From Pseudomonadota bacterium (GTDB lineage: Bacteria > Pseudomonadota > Gammaproteobacteria > Steroidobacterales > Steroidobacteraceae), in assembly GCA_021850555.1 (NCBI GenBank), contig JAJZLX010000189.1, positions 1-12,299 of the forward strand: DNA of 12,299 bases, in the 5' to 3' direction. Below, in pieces: positions 1 to 7,240 of this stretch. Position 1 is the stretch's first letter; every line of letters begins with the position of its first letter. Below the pieces are notes generated by a model. It searched no databases. It saw only the letters and a list, made by a program, of their open reading frames with translations, and was not told the origin of the DNA. Position numbers and translations under genes: made by a program.

Positions 1-39
1 AAAGGGCGTAGCGTAACGTCTCGCCGCCTGCAGACCCTC

Positions 40-55
40 GGCGCCGACCGGCGCC
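40..55. repeat. GC-rich hairpin near the left edge
   Basis: GGCGCC (40-45) and GGCGCC (50-55) form a perfect 6-bp stem around a GACC loop. No T-tract follows, so it is not a standard intrinsic terminator. It may simply be a GC-rich palindrome in the tail of the upstream element. Confidence 0.3.
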
Positions 56-66
56 CGTTCAACTCA

Positions 67-114
67 GGGGTGGGGGATTTTCAAGCGGCCACAGGTGGGG
101 GATTTTGGGTGGCC
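67..114. mobile_element. Tandem repeats resembling an IS21-family terminal end
   Basis: The 13-base string GGTGGGGGATTTT occurs twice (69-81 and 94-106), each copy followed a few bases later by GGCC (87-90 and 111-114), so a unit of about 25 bases is repeated in direct orientation. IS21-family elements carry multiple terminal repeats of this general GGTGGGG-ATTTT type at their ends. No istA or istB gene is visible; at most a few C-terminal codons could lie before base 66. The call rests on motif resemblance only. If it is right, the operon's left border abuts an insertion sequence that could also affect its transcription. Confidence 0.45.
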
Positions 115-197
115 GCCAGGGCCCAAAAGCAGTTGAGCCAGTTTGCTTGTCTGCCGGGGGTTGCGGTCCGGTACGTCAATACTGGTCGAGCGGCGGC

Positions 198-204
198 AGG
201 GAGG
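198..204 (+). promoter_or_regulatory. Ribosome binding site that decides the sigma-gene start
   Basis: AGGGAGG lies eight bases before the TTG at 213. No comparable site precedes the earlier in-frame start at 105, which lies inside the IS-like repeat, so the shorter protein is preferred. Confidence 0.7.
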
Positions 205-212
205 AAATCGAA

Positions 213-1001
213 TTGATTACGCCCCTGAGAAAGCGGGCCTTACGCGGGACGCTCTACGAGCGGGATGCCAAGATCCAGGCGCTCTTGGCGCAACTGGAGC
301 TGCTGCCGCTCGCCGAACTAGTGGCGAGGTGCCAAATCACCGATCGCGCCGACCCCAACTACGTGCCGAGCGAATGCCTGACGTATTTTGTTCGCGCGAC
401 CCGCCAGGACAATTCGCATCAGCAGTTCGAGCGACTCTACAAGGTTCTTCTCTCGCGAGTGTTACGTTCTCTGCCTGACCCGGAAGTGAGGGACGGCACC
501 GCCGTCCGCATCTCACAGACCAAGAGCCGTATCCGCGAGATCGCCCTTGACCGCTTTACAGAGGCGCTTGCCGTCGACCGCCAGGGCTATTCGGATAAGC
601 TGGACTATTTCGAACTCCGATTCGACGGCGCAGTCGCCAATTTGCGCCGGGATGCCCAGGATACGGCTTGGCGGGAAGAGAACCGCTCAACCACCATTGA
701 ATACGATTCGGAAACGAACGAACTTTCCCCCGAAGTCGAGGAGGCAGCGGGCAGCGTTAATCCTCTCGATAACTTTGAGGCGAATGATTACCGGTCCCGG
801 CTGGATGCAGCGATTGATAGCTTGCCACCAGAACAAATCAGGATCCTGGAAATGCTGCGACAAGGCTTCGCTATCGACTCGGCGGACCCGAACACCGTTA
901 CCATCGCCAAAGCGCTCAACAAATCAGAGAAGACGATACGGCTGCATCGCGACCGCGCTTTCGAGGCCTTGCGGGCCGCCTTGCGTGGGGAGTCCGAATA
1001 A
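213..1001 (+). CDS. Sigma-70-like transcription factor
   Basis: This is a predicted RNA polymerase sigma factor or close relative, 262 residues from the chosen TTG start at 213. That start has a strong AGGGAGG ribosome site (198-204) eight bases upstream; the frame is open to 105, but the extra residues are translated from the repeat-rich leader and look non-native. Residues 203-262 look like sigma region 4: SLPPEQIRILEML, then a helix-turn-helix ending KTIRLHRDRAFEAL. The N-terminal two thirds is helical and could hold a divergent region 2, but no classic region 2.4 motif is obvious, so recognition of a -10 element is unproven. The stop overlaps the next start in TAATG, so the two proteins are probably translationally coupled. 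The likely role is dedicated transcription of this locus. It could instead be a sigma-like HTH regulator that does not direct initiation. Confidence 0.72.
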   Translation: MITPLRKRALRGTLYERDAKIQALLAQLELLPLAELVARCQITDRADPNYVPSECLTYFVRATRQDNSHQQFERLYKVLLSRVLRSLPDPEVRDGTAVRISQTKSRIREIALDRFTEALAVDRQGYSDKLDYFELRFDGAVANLRRDAQDTAWREENRSTTIEYDSETNELSPEVEEAAGSVNPLDNFEANDYRSRLDAAIDSLPPEQIRILEMLRQGFAIDSADPNTVTIAKALNKSEKTIRLHRDRAFEALRAALRGESE

Positions 1002-1585
1002 TGAACAGCCCAACCGGTAACCCGTCCCTTGAAGATGTGCTTGGCGCGTTCTCAGTCGAGTCGGACCCCGGCCGCGACACCCTTGCGCTGTATCTTAAGC
1101 GTTACCCTCAGTTCGCCGAACCGCTGATTGACCTCTCGCGCGAATTGCATCGCGAGTTAGCGAGCCCGGTCAGACCCCATACAGCCGAAGATGAGGCTCG
1201 GATCGACGCCGCCTGGCGGCGACATGTCGACACCCTGTACCCTAAGGGGCAAACCGATCTGTTCGCGGCGCTTTCAACGCAGGAGCTACGCAACCTTTCC
1301 AAGACGCTGGACGTTCCGCGCCAAATCATCACCGCGTTCCGCGACCGCCGCGTGATTTTGGATTCGGTGCCGCAGCACTTCCTTGAGCGTCTGGCTGCGG
1401 TGCTCCACCAATCGCTGGAGCGGCTCGCCGCCAGCCTCGCGCCCACTGCCCAGGCCGCTCCGGCACGCAGTTACAAATCCGACGCCAAGCCGACCGCCGG
1501 CGAACCCGTCACGTTCGAGCGCCTTCTGATCGACGCGGGCGTGCCCGAGGACAAGCGCGCCCGCCTACTCGCCGACGTCGATTGA
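1001..1585 (+). CDS. Small HTH-like protein of unknown function, candidate regulator
   Basis: I do not recognise a named family for this 194-residue soluble protein. It has no signal peptide or membrane segment. Residues 91-144 (starting LSTQELRNLSKTLDVPRQ) read like a helical DNA-binding fold, with a 'small helix, VPRQ turn, recognition helix' pattern and a following Pro-anchored helix. Residues about 150-170 are an Ala/Pro/Lys-rich linker, and the tail ends in a short acidic helix. A GGGGAG site (987-992) sits eight bases before the ATG. The gene lies between a sigma-like factor and a gene opening with an ImmA/IrrE peptidase. In ImmR/ImmA and DdrO/IrrE pairs that place is held by the repressor the peptidase cleaves. 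An anti-sigma or repressor role, with the flexible linker as cleavage site, is therefore plausible but purely contextual. Confidence 0.6.
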   Translation: MNSPTGNPSLEDVLGAFSVESDPGRDTLALYLKRYPQFAEPLIDLSRELHRELASPVRPHTAEDEARIDAAWRRHVDTLYPKGQTDLFAALSTQELRNLSKTLDVPRQIITAFRDRRVILDSVPQHFLERLAAVLHQSLERLAASLAPTAQAAPARSYKSDAKPTAGEPVTFERLLIDAGVPEDKRARLLADVD

Positions 1586-1586
1586 C

Positions 1587-4500
1587 ATGGATGCGGTCGA
1601 ACTTGCCCGACAAGCCGCCGCCCGACTGCATGGGGAGGCGGTCGCAAACGGGCACGATCCCTGGAAGCCTTACCCGTTTGCAAGGGCTGAAGCGGCACGC
1701 CGGGGCCTTGATGTCGAAGTTGCGGCAAAAGGCGCCGCCGTGCTCAACGGCGGTCGCGCTGTACTCGTTGCGCGCGACAGCCTCATTCTCCACGAAGATG
1801 CTGGGACAGCCTTCGAACGGGCCTTTCTCGTCGCCCACGAAATTGGCCATGCCGAGCTCGGCGACGACCGTGACTCGATACGGGCGCAGGAGATTGATCC
1901 GGCGCGTCCGGCTGAAGCTTCACCGGTCGGCCTAGATCGGGTCGTCGACTACGGTCGCAAGCAGCGGCGGGAGGTCCAAATGGACCTTTTCGCGCGCGAG
2001 TTCCTGCTTCCGCGATCCGTCGTGCGGCGCCTTCATATTGAGGAGGAGCTTTCGGCGACAGCAATCGCCGAACGCCTCGGAGCCCCTTTTGCCGTAGTCG
2101 CCCAGCAGCTATTCGACGCGCTACTGTTGCCCGTCATCCAGTTGCCCGCCGCAGAAGAAGCTGCGGCCCACGATCCCAATCCCGAACAGATCGTCGCCGC
2201 CGCACATCGAGGGCGGGCTTATCTGCTCGAGGCGGGGCCGGGGACCGGCAAGACTCAAACCCTGGCTGCGCGCATCGAAGACCTTCTCGCCGAGGGCATC
2301 GATCCGCGTCGTATCCTCGTTCTCACGTTTTCGAATAAAGCGGCACGCGAGATGGCCGAGCGCATTGCCGTAAAAAATAGTGAGGCCGCCGCAGCCATGT
2401 GGATCGGGACCTTTCACGCGTTCGGCCTCGATCTCGTCCGCCGCTTCCATGGAGACCTCGGCCTGCCTAAAGACCCCCGCTTCATGGACCGCACGGAAGC
2501 CGTCGCCGGTCTGGAGGATCTGTTTCCGGGACTTGGTCTCGTCCACTACCAGAATCTTTCCGATCCCACGCAAATCATTGCCGACATGCTCGCGGCGATC
2601 TCGCGCGCCAAGGATGAGGTGGTTGACGCGGATCGGTATGCCGCGCTTGCGGAGGACATGCGCGTAGCGGGTGCGTGCGAGGCGGCCGAACGTGCGGCCG
2701 AAGTCGCCCTGGTTTATGCGCATTACGAAAAGCTCAAGCACGACGCGCACTGCGTCGATTTCGGCGATCTCGTTTCCCTGCCCGTCCAGCTTCTCGAAAA
2801 CAACGAAGCCATTCGCGCGCATCTGCAAGCCGAGTACGACCATATTCTGGTGGACGAGTATCAGGATGTGAACCGCAGCAGCGTGCGCCTTCTGGCGGCG
2901 TTGCGGCCTGACGGCCAGAACCTCTGGGCGGTGGGCGACGCCAGGCAGTCCATTTATCGCTTTCGCGGTGCTTCTTCGTTTAACACGATGCGCTTCGGAA
3001 CAGACGATTTTCCGGGCGGTCAACGGGGACGCCTTACGCGGAACTATCGATCGGTTACCGAGGTCGTCGAGGCAATCTCCGCCTTTGCTGCTGGAATGAA
3101 AGCAGGCGGGGGTGAAACAGGCCTGGCAGCGGAACGTGGTCGCGGTGGCCATCCACCGGAACATCGCGCCGTGTCAACGCCGGCCCAGCAGACCGTCGCG
3201 GTTGCCGACGCGATCGAGGAAATGCGCGCCGCTGGAGTGCGCTATCGCGACCAAGCCGTGCTGTGCACCGGCAACGAGAAGCTCTCGACGCTCGGCCACG
3301 AGCTGGAGCGCCTCGGTGTTCCCGTGCTTTTCCTCGGGAGCCTCTTCGAGCGAGAGGAAGTAAAGGATCTACTCGCCTTTCTCTCAATCCTCGTTGACCG
3401 CCGCGCCATGGGGCTCACCCGCGTCGCCTGCGGCACTGAGTTTCCTATGTCCCTCGACGATGTCGGGACAGTGATTGACCACCTGCGCCTGAACGAAACA
3501 GCGCCGCTGGCGTGGCTGAACGACATGGACCTTATTAAGGGGCTTTCGGCTGATGGCACCGCGGTACTTCGTCGCTTATCGGCTGCGCTGACAGGCTTCG
3601 ATGGAGGTGCACCGCCGTGGACAGTTCTCGCAACGCTGCTTCTCGACCGTACGCGGATCGCTGCCCGTCTTGCGGCCTCGGCCGATGTCATTGTCCGCGG
3701 GCGCTGCATCGCGCTCTGGCAGTTCCTGAATTTCGTGCGCACCCAGCCAGCAGGACGCGGGGAACCAGTCACGCGCCTGCTGGACGGAGTGCGCCGGCTG
3801 GTCCGCCTCGGCGACGAGCGCGATCTGCGGCATTTGCCGGCCGCCGCGCAAGGCATCGATGCCGTCCGGCTGATGACAATCCACGGCGCCAAGGGCTTGG
3901 AGTTTCGCGTGGTTCATCTGCCCGGTATGAACGCTGACACGATACCCCGGACCCCTCCGGCGCCGCCATGCCCGCCGCCCGACGGTATGGTCGAGGGCGG
4001 CACGGGAAGCGCCCTTGACATATTTCGTGAGGGGCAGGCGGAGGAGCAGGAATGCATCTTCTATGTGGCGCAGTCGCGCGCACGCGACCGTCTGTTCCTT
4101 TATTGCGCGACGCAGAAAGCCAATGGCGCCAGCCGCGCGGAATCCCCGTTTCTCGCCCGTATGGGCCCAGGGCTCGCGCGCCGGACGGTCACTCCCTCCC
4201 GCGCGCTACCGGAGGCGCCGCAAGACCGCGCGATCACCTGGACCTACGAAGGCAAGCTCAGCTTCACCGGCCCGCAGATGGCGCTCTATGAGTCTTGTCC
4301 GCGCCGCTTCTTCTACACCCACGTGCTTCAGGTCGGTGGGCGGCGCAGCATGACGGACTTCATGCGCATGCACGAGGCGGTTCGTATCGTTTCCGATACG
4401 GTGATCGCCGCGACGGTCTCCGACGGCGATCTCGAAGTCCTGGTCTCCCAGGCGTTTGAGGCGCAGGGGCTGGCCGAGCATGACCAAGCCGCCGCATTCC

Positions 4501-4967
4501 ACACGCTCGCCGTCACCATGATCCGTTTCTTCGCCCGAACTCGGGACGGTCTTACGTCTGAGACCCCCGCTGCGTTGCGTCTGGCCTTCGGCGATCACGA
4601 CATCATCGTGCGCCCCGACGACGTGCTGCTGGAGCCCAATGGCCGGCGAGTGCTCCGCCGCGTGCGGACGGGGCACCGGAGGTCGGATGAAGAGGACGAT
4701 GTGGGAGCGGCAGCCTTCGTGCTCGCCGCCCGGCAGGCCTTTCCGGACGCGCTAGTCCAACTCGTCCATCTCGCCGACCAAGAGGTTTTTCCGATCGGCC
4801 TCAGCGCCAAGCAGCTTGAGACCCGCCGGAAAAAGCTCGAAAAATTCCTTGCTGCCATCCGCGCCGGGCGCTTCCCCACCAATCCATCGCCCCGAACCTG
4901 CCCCGGCTGCCCAGCCTTCTTCGTCTGTGCCTGCGCACCGAACGGTACGCTGCGCAAAAAATTCTAA
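1587..4967 (+). CDS. ImmA/IrrE peptidase - UvrD helicase - Fe-S PD-(D/E)XK-like fusion
   Basis: A 1126-residue cytoplasmic fusion starting one base after the previous stop. Residues 1-180 are an ImmA/IrrE-type zinc peptidase: HEIGH at 84-88 gives two ligands and the catalytic Glu, and E129 before FAREFLLP is the probable third ligand. Residues about 195-860 form an SF1A UvrD/Rep helicase: Walker A GPGTGKT 217-223, Walker B DEYQD 423-427, motif III region GDARQSIYRFRG 450-461, motif V region TIHGAKGLE 764-772, and motif VI FYVAQSRARDR with the Arg finger near 831-833. Residues about 890-1126 resemble the AddB/Cas4-type nuclease, with C904, C1105, C1108 and C1114 in the C-xn-C-x2-C-x5-C iron-staple spacing. 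The usual D-x-K catalytic strand reads RVRTG (R1025, R1027), so nuclease activity is doubtful. The protein probably unwinds or translocates on DNA while its peptidase end signals to the HTH/sigma pair; that coupling is inference. Confidence 0.9.
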   Translation: MDAVELARQAAARLHGEAVANGHDPWKPYPFARAEAARRGLDVEVAAKGAAVLNGGRAVLVARDSLILHEDAGTAFERAFLVAHEIGHAELGDDRDSIRAQEIDPARPAEASPVGLDRVVDYGRKQRREVQMDLFAREFLLPRSVVRRLHIEEELSATAIAERLGAPFAVVAQQLFDALLLPVIQLPAAEEAAAHDPNPEQIVAAAHRGRAYLLEAGPGTGKTQTLAARIEDLLAEGIDPRRILVLTFSNKAAREMAERIAVKNSEAAAAMWIGTFHAFGLDLVRRFHGDLGLPKDPRFMDRTEAVAGLEDLFPGLGLVHYQNLSDPTQIIADMLAAISRAKDEVVDADRYAALAEDMRVAGACEAAERAAEVALVYAHYEKLKHDAHCVDFGDLVSLPVQLLENNEAIRAHLQAEYDHILVDEYQDVNRSSVRLLAALRPDGQNLWAVGDARQSIYRFRGASSFNTMRFGTDDFPGGQRGRLTRNYRSVTEVVEAISAFAAGMKAGGGETGLAAERGRGGHPPEHRAVSTPAQQTVAVADAIEEMRAAGVRYRDQAVLCTGNEKLSTLGHELERLGVPVLFLGSLFEREEVKDLLAFLSILVDRRAMGLTRVACGTEFPMSLDDVGTVIDHLRLNETAPLAWLNDMDLIKGLSADGTAVLRRLSAALTGFDGGAPPWTVLATLLLDRTRIAARLAASADVIVRGRCIALWQFLNFVRTQPAGRGEPVTRLLDGVRRLVRLGDERDLRHLPAAAQGIDAVRLMTIHGAKGLEFRVVHLPGMNADTIPRTPPAPPCPPPDGMVEGGTGSALDIFREGQAEEQECIFYVAQSRARDRLFLYCATQKANGASRAESPFLARMGPGLARRTVTPSRALPEAPQDRAITWTYEGKLSFTGPQMALYESCPRRFFYTHVLQVGGRRSMTDFMRMHEAVRIVSDTVIAATVSDGDLEVLVSQAFEAQGLAEHDQAAAFHTLAVTMIRFFARTRDGLTSETPAALRLAFGDHDIIVRPDDVLLEPNGRRVLRRVRTGHRRSDEEDDVGAAAFVLAARQAFPDALVQLVHLADQEVFPIGLSAKQLETRRKKLEKFLAAIRAGRFPTNPSPRTCPGCPAFFVCACAPNGTLRKKF

Positions 4968-5056
4968 GGCTCGCGTTACCGGTTGCCCTTTCCGCCACCG
5001 ATTACTCGGGTGAGAGCTCGGCATTGGGCCTGGCTCAAACGGAAAGGTAAGTATCC
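4968..5056. promoter_or_regulatory. Spacer between cassettes A and B with RBS of the ubiquitin-like gene
   Basis: An 89-base gap. The only clear element is GGAAAGG at 5041-5047, nine bases before the ATG at 5057. I see no convincing -35/-10 pair or terminator, so read-through from the upstream cassette is possible. The gap contrasts with the 0-1 base junctions inside each cassette. Confidence 0.5.
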
Positions 5057-5485
5057 ATGTCCAATCACGATCCGTCGGGCCAGCGCGGTCCGGGCAACAC
5101 CGCGGAGGAGCCGCTCGAGCACCTCCGCCGCGCCGAGCAGGACCTCAACAAGGTGGTCGAAAAGGAGCCGGAAGCCCGGCAGGAGGTCGAGAAGGCCGAA
5201 GCGGAGGTGGCCGAGGCAATCCGGGAGCTGGAGTACCCCCGGGAATTCATAGTGGAAATCCTCTACGACGGCGTCAAGAAGAAGTTCGACGTCCGTGCCG
5301 ACGAGAGGGTGAAGGCGCTCCTCGACAAGGCGCTCGCAGCCTTCGGCCCGCTGCCGAATCCGCACACGCTGTCCCTCTACAAGGGCGGCGACGAGCTGTC
5401 GGACTCGCAGACGCTCAAGGACGCCGGCGTCAAGCCCCACGACGTCCTGCTCCTTCGCCCCAGCAAGGTGAAGGGCGGAGCCTGA
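5057..5485 (+). CDS. Ubiquitin-like protein with helical N-terminal extension and C-terminal Gly-Gly
   Basis: A 142-residue predicted ubiquitin-like modifier. Residues 63-138 show the beta-grasp pattern: a first hairpin (EFIVEILYDGVKKKFDV), a central helix (ERVKALLDKALAAFG), a strand with a charged turn (LSLYKGGDEL), and a final strand VLLLRPSKV. The chain ends K139-G140-G141-A142, so removal of a single Ala would expose the Gly-Gly used by ubiquitin-type modifiers. Residues about 15-60 are a highly charged Glu/Lys/Arg/Ala helix, probably coiled coil. The sequence resembles the DUF2604-like bacterial ubiquitin-like group, though I could not verify this. The next two genes encode a JAB peptidase and an E1-like enzyme, which matches known bacterial ubiquitin-like operons. 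The internal KGGDEL turn is not the processing site. A sulfur-carrier role (ThiS/MoaD type) is the main alternative, but no thiamine, molybdopterin or other sulfur-pathway gene is nearby. Confidence 0.87.
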   Translation: MSNHDPSGQRGPGNTAEEPLEHLRRAEQDLNKVVEKEPEARQEVEKAEAEVAEAIRELEYPREFIVEILYDGVKKKFDVRADERVKALLDKALAAFGPLPNPHTLSLYKGGDELSDSQTLKDAGVKPHDVLLLRPSKVKGGA

Positions 5486-5486
5486 G

Positions 5487-5927
5487 ATGATCTACCGGCT
5501 TGACGGCGGGGTGCTTGAGGCCACCTTCGAGCACTTCCGGGCGTGCGGTGGCGGCCGCCGAGAGTGCCAGGTCTTGTGGCTGAGTTCGTGGGAGTCTCCA
5601 CAGGACATCGCCAGGGTCGTACATCCACGCCATAAAGCGCATCTTGGAGGCTTCGTGCTCGAGGACCAGTGGGTCAGCGAGTTCTGGTCGGAGCTCGGCG
5701 ACGTGAACATGGGCATCCGCGTCCAGGTGCACACGCATCCCGGCGAGGCCTTCCACTCGCCAACCGACGACGCATTTCCGATCATTCACAAGCCCGGCTT
5801 CCTGTCGCTCGTCATCCCGAACTTCGGGCTCGGCCCGGTCGGGTTTGACGAGGCGTTCCTCACCGAGATCCAGCCCGACGGGCGGTGGAAAAAGGTCGCG
5901 ATTCCATCGCGGTTGGTGTTGACATGA
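5487..5927 (+). CDS. JAB/JAMM-family isopeptidase (deubiquitinase-like)
   Basis: A 146-residue single-domain Mov34/MPN/PAD-1-type metallopeptidase. The zinc motif is H82-T-H84-P followed by S91-P-T-D94; E26 in the first strand is the likely catalytic Glu. The loop between HxHP and SxxD is one residue shorter than in AMSH or RadC. With a Gly-Gly-Ala-ending ubiquitin-like protein encoded one base upstream, the natural job is trimming the terminal Ala to expose Gly-Gly, or cleaving the modifier from targets, or both. Its GGAG ribosome site (5477-5480) lies inside the last codons of the modifier gene. Its stop overlaps the next start as ATGA, so modifier, peptidase and E1 should be made together. 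The protein is cytoplasmic with no extra domain. A role in sulfur-carrier processing, as with QbsD-type enzymes, is the alternative. Confidence 0.9.
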   Translation: MIYRLDGGVLEATFEHFRACGGGRRECQVLWLSSWESPQDIARVVHPRHKAHLGGFVLEDQWVSEFWSELGDVNMGIRVQVHTHPGEAFHSPTDDAFPIIHKPGFLSLVIPNFGLGPVGFDEAFLTEIQPDGRWKKVAIPSRLVLT

Positions 5928-7240
5928 CGCTTCGCGAAGCCTTGGACCGCACGCTTCGCCTGATGCGCGACGAGGTCTATGAGAGTGTGACCGACGATGA
6001 GCTGATTGCGGCGTTGACCGGACTGCGCGTGGCGCTGATTGCCGACGCCGCCAACATCGCTACGCACTCGGCCCAAACGGCGTTCGTCACTACGGCCATG
6101 CTGATGGCGCGGTCCGGCCATCGTGTACATCTAATATGCCCCCCGGTCGTTCTGGCAGGGCGCCAGCCCCCGCTTGGCCGGGGTGAGCTCGTCGAGGAAC
6201 TCGCGCGCGCCGGCGCGGATCTGTTACCCGGCTATGCCTTCGCCCTCGAAGCTCCGGCGGGCGAGGTCGATATCGCCATCGTGCTCGGGGATTCCGCGAT
6301 TTCGGTTCGCGCCGCACGCCATGTCCGGCTAAACGCGAGCGCATGGAGCGGCCGTCTCGGTGACGAGACCACCAAGGAAGTTTGGGGCGGCGACTGGTGG
6401 CCCCTGGGCGGCATGGCGGCCGCCGGGATGGCCGCCGCCGAAGCGTTCAAGACATCGATGCGCAGCCTGACGCGCGCTGCGCGCAATCCCGCGCGGATGG
6501 AGGCGGTGTTTGCCCCAGCGACCAATGCCGTGTTCGCGCTCGCACCAGAGGGAACGTCCTTTGTCAGGCAGCTCGGCGCCTTCGATTGCATCAGCGGAGG
6601 CGCCATCGTCAACGCAGTCCTCTATGCACTCGCACGGGTGCCCGCTGTCGAGGGCAGTGCCAGAGTCATCGAACCCGATACGGCCGACATCAGCAATCTC
6701 AACCGCTACATGCTGTTGCGGCGTTCACGCTTAAAGGAGGAGAAGGCCCGCGATCTTGCCGCGGTTCTCGCCGGCTCCGGCCTGACCATCAAACCAGTTC
6801 CGAAGCGCTACGAGCCGGGTCAATTGCCGTTGCTGCTACCGCTGGCCAACGCGGTCCTGGTCGGCGTGGACGACATTCCGACCCGCTGGCTTGTCCAGCG
6901 CGCCGGTCCCGATTGGCTCGGCATCGGTGCCACGACGCATTGGTCGGCCATGGCGTCGTCCCACAAGCGAGGGCTCGGGTGCGCCGAGTGCCTGCATCCC
7001 GCGGACGATCCGGGAAACGCGCCGATACCAACCATCAGCTTCGTGTCCTTTTGGGCTGGCCTTCTCACGGCAAGCTATTTCCTACGCCACCGCGCGGGCC
7101 AGACTGTGCCCATCAGCGAACAGCAGATCTATCTGACGGCGCTGCGGCCTGAGCAGCCGTCCTGGTCGCCGGTTCCGAAGCGGCACGGTTGCCCGTCTTG
7201 TGCGGTGCTCCGCGAACCTGCTTTCGGCAAGCGTGCGTAG
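5924..7240 (+). CDS. E1-like ThiF-family adenylating enzyme with two Rossmann-like halves
   Basis: A 438-residue E1/ThiF-fold protein that should adenylate the C-terminal Gly of the ubiquitin-like partner. The ATG at 5924 overlaps the upstream stop (ATGA); an earlier in-frame start at 5885 lies inside the JAB gene and is less likely. Residues about 195-400 hold the active-type domain: S224-G-G226 in place of the usual glycine loop, E250-P-D252 and SNLNR (257-261) for ATP and Mg, a conserved Lys (K271/K274), and VGVDD (313-317) with R321. C353/C356 and C423/C426 form a zinc tetrad. Residues about 27-180 look like a second, inactive Rossmann half ending in GGMAAAGMAAAEAFK and lacking the SNLNR motif. 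Only two other Cys exist (C72, C222), neither in the usual crossover-loop position for thioester formation. It may therefore adenylate without forming a classical E1 thioester. Confidence 0.85.
   Translation: MTLREALDRTLRLMRDEVYESVTDDELIAALTGLRVALIADAANIATHSAQTAFVTTAMLMARSGHRVHLICPPVVLAGRQPPLGRGELVEELARAGADLLPGYAFALEAPAGEVDIAIVLGDSAISVRAARHVRLNASAWSGRLGDETTKEVWGGDWWPLGGMAAAGMAAAEAFKTSMRSLTRAARNPARMEAVFAPATNAVFALAPEGTSFVRQLGAFDCISGGAIVNAVLYALARVPAVEGSARVIEPDTADISNLNRYMLLRRSRLKEEKARDLAAVLAGSGLTIKPVPKRYEPGQLPLLLPLANAVLVGVDDIPTRWLVQRAGPDWLGIGATTHWSAMASSHKRGLGCAECLHPADDPGNAPIPTISFVSFWAGLLTASYFLRHRAGQTVPISEQQIYLTALRPEQPSWSPVPKRHGCPSCAVLREPAFGKRA

Noticed and set aside
1..216. C-terminal remnant of IstB in the first reading frame
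   Set aside because: The frame is open to 216 but runs through the terminal repeats, and the few residues before base 66 are not distinctive enough to call.
2121..3164. Long antisense open frame opposite the helicase domain
   Set aside because: The plus strand carries unmistakable UvrD motifs here, and high-GC coding DNA often leaves open antisense frames. The translation shows no recognisable domain.
5057..5927. Thiamine or molybdopterin sulfur-carrier operon
   Set aside because: The Ubl has a long helical extension and a Gly-Gly-Ala end, and the neighbours are DNA-processing genes rather than thiazole, MoaE or cysteine-desulfurase genes. It is kept only as a secondary alternative.
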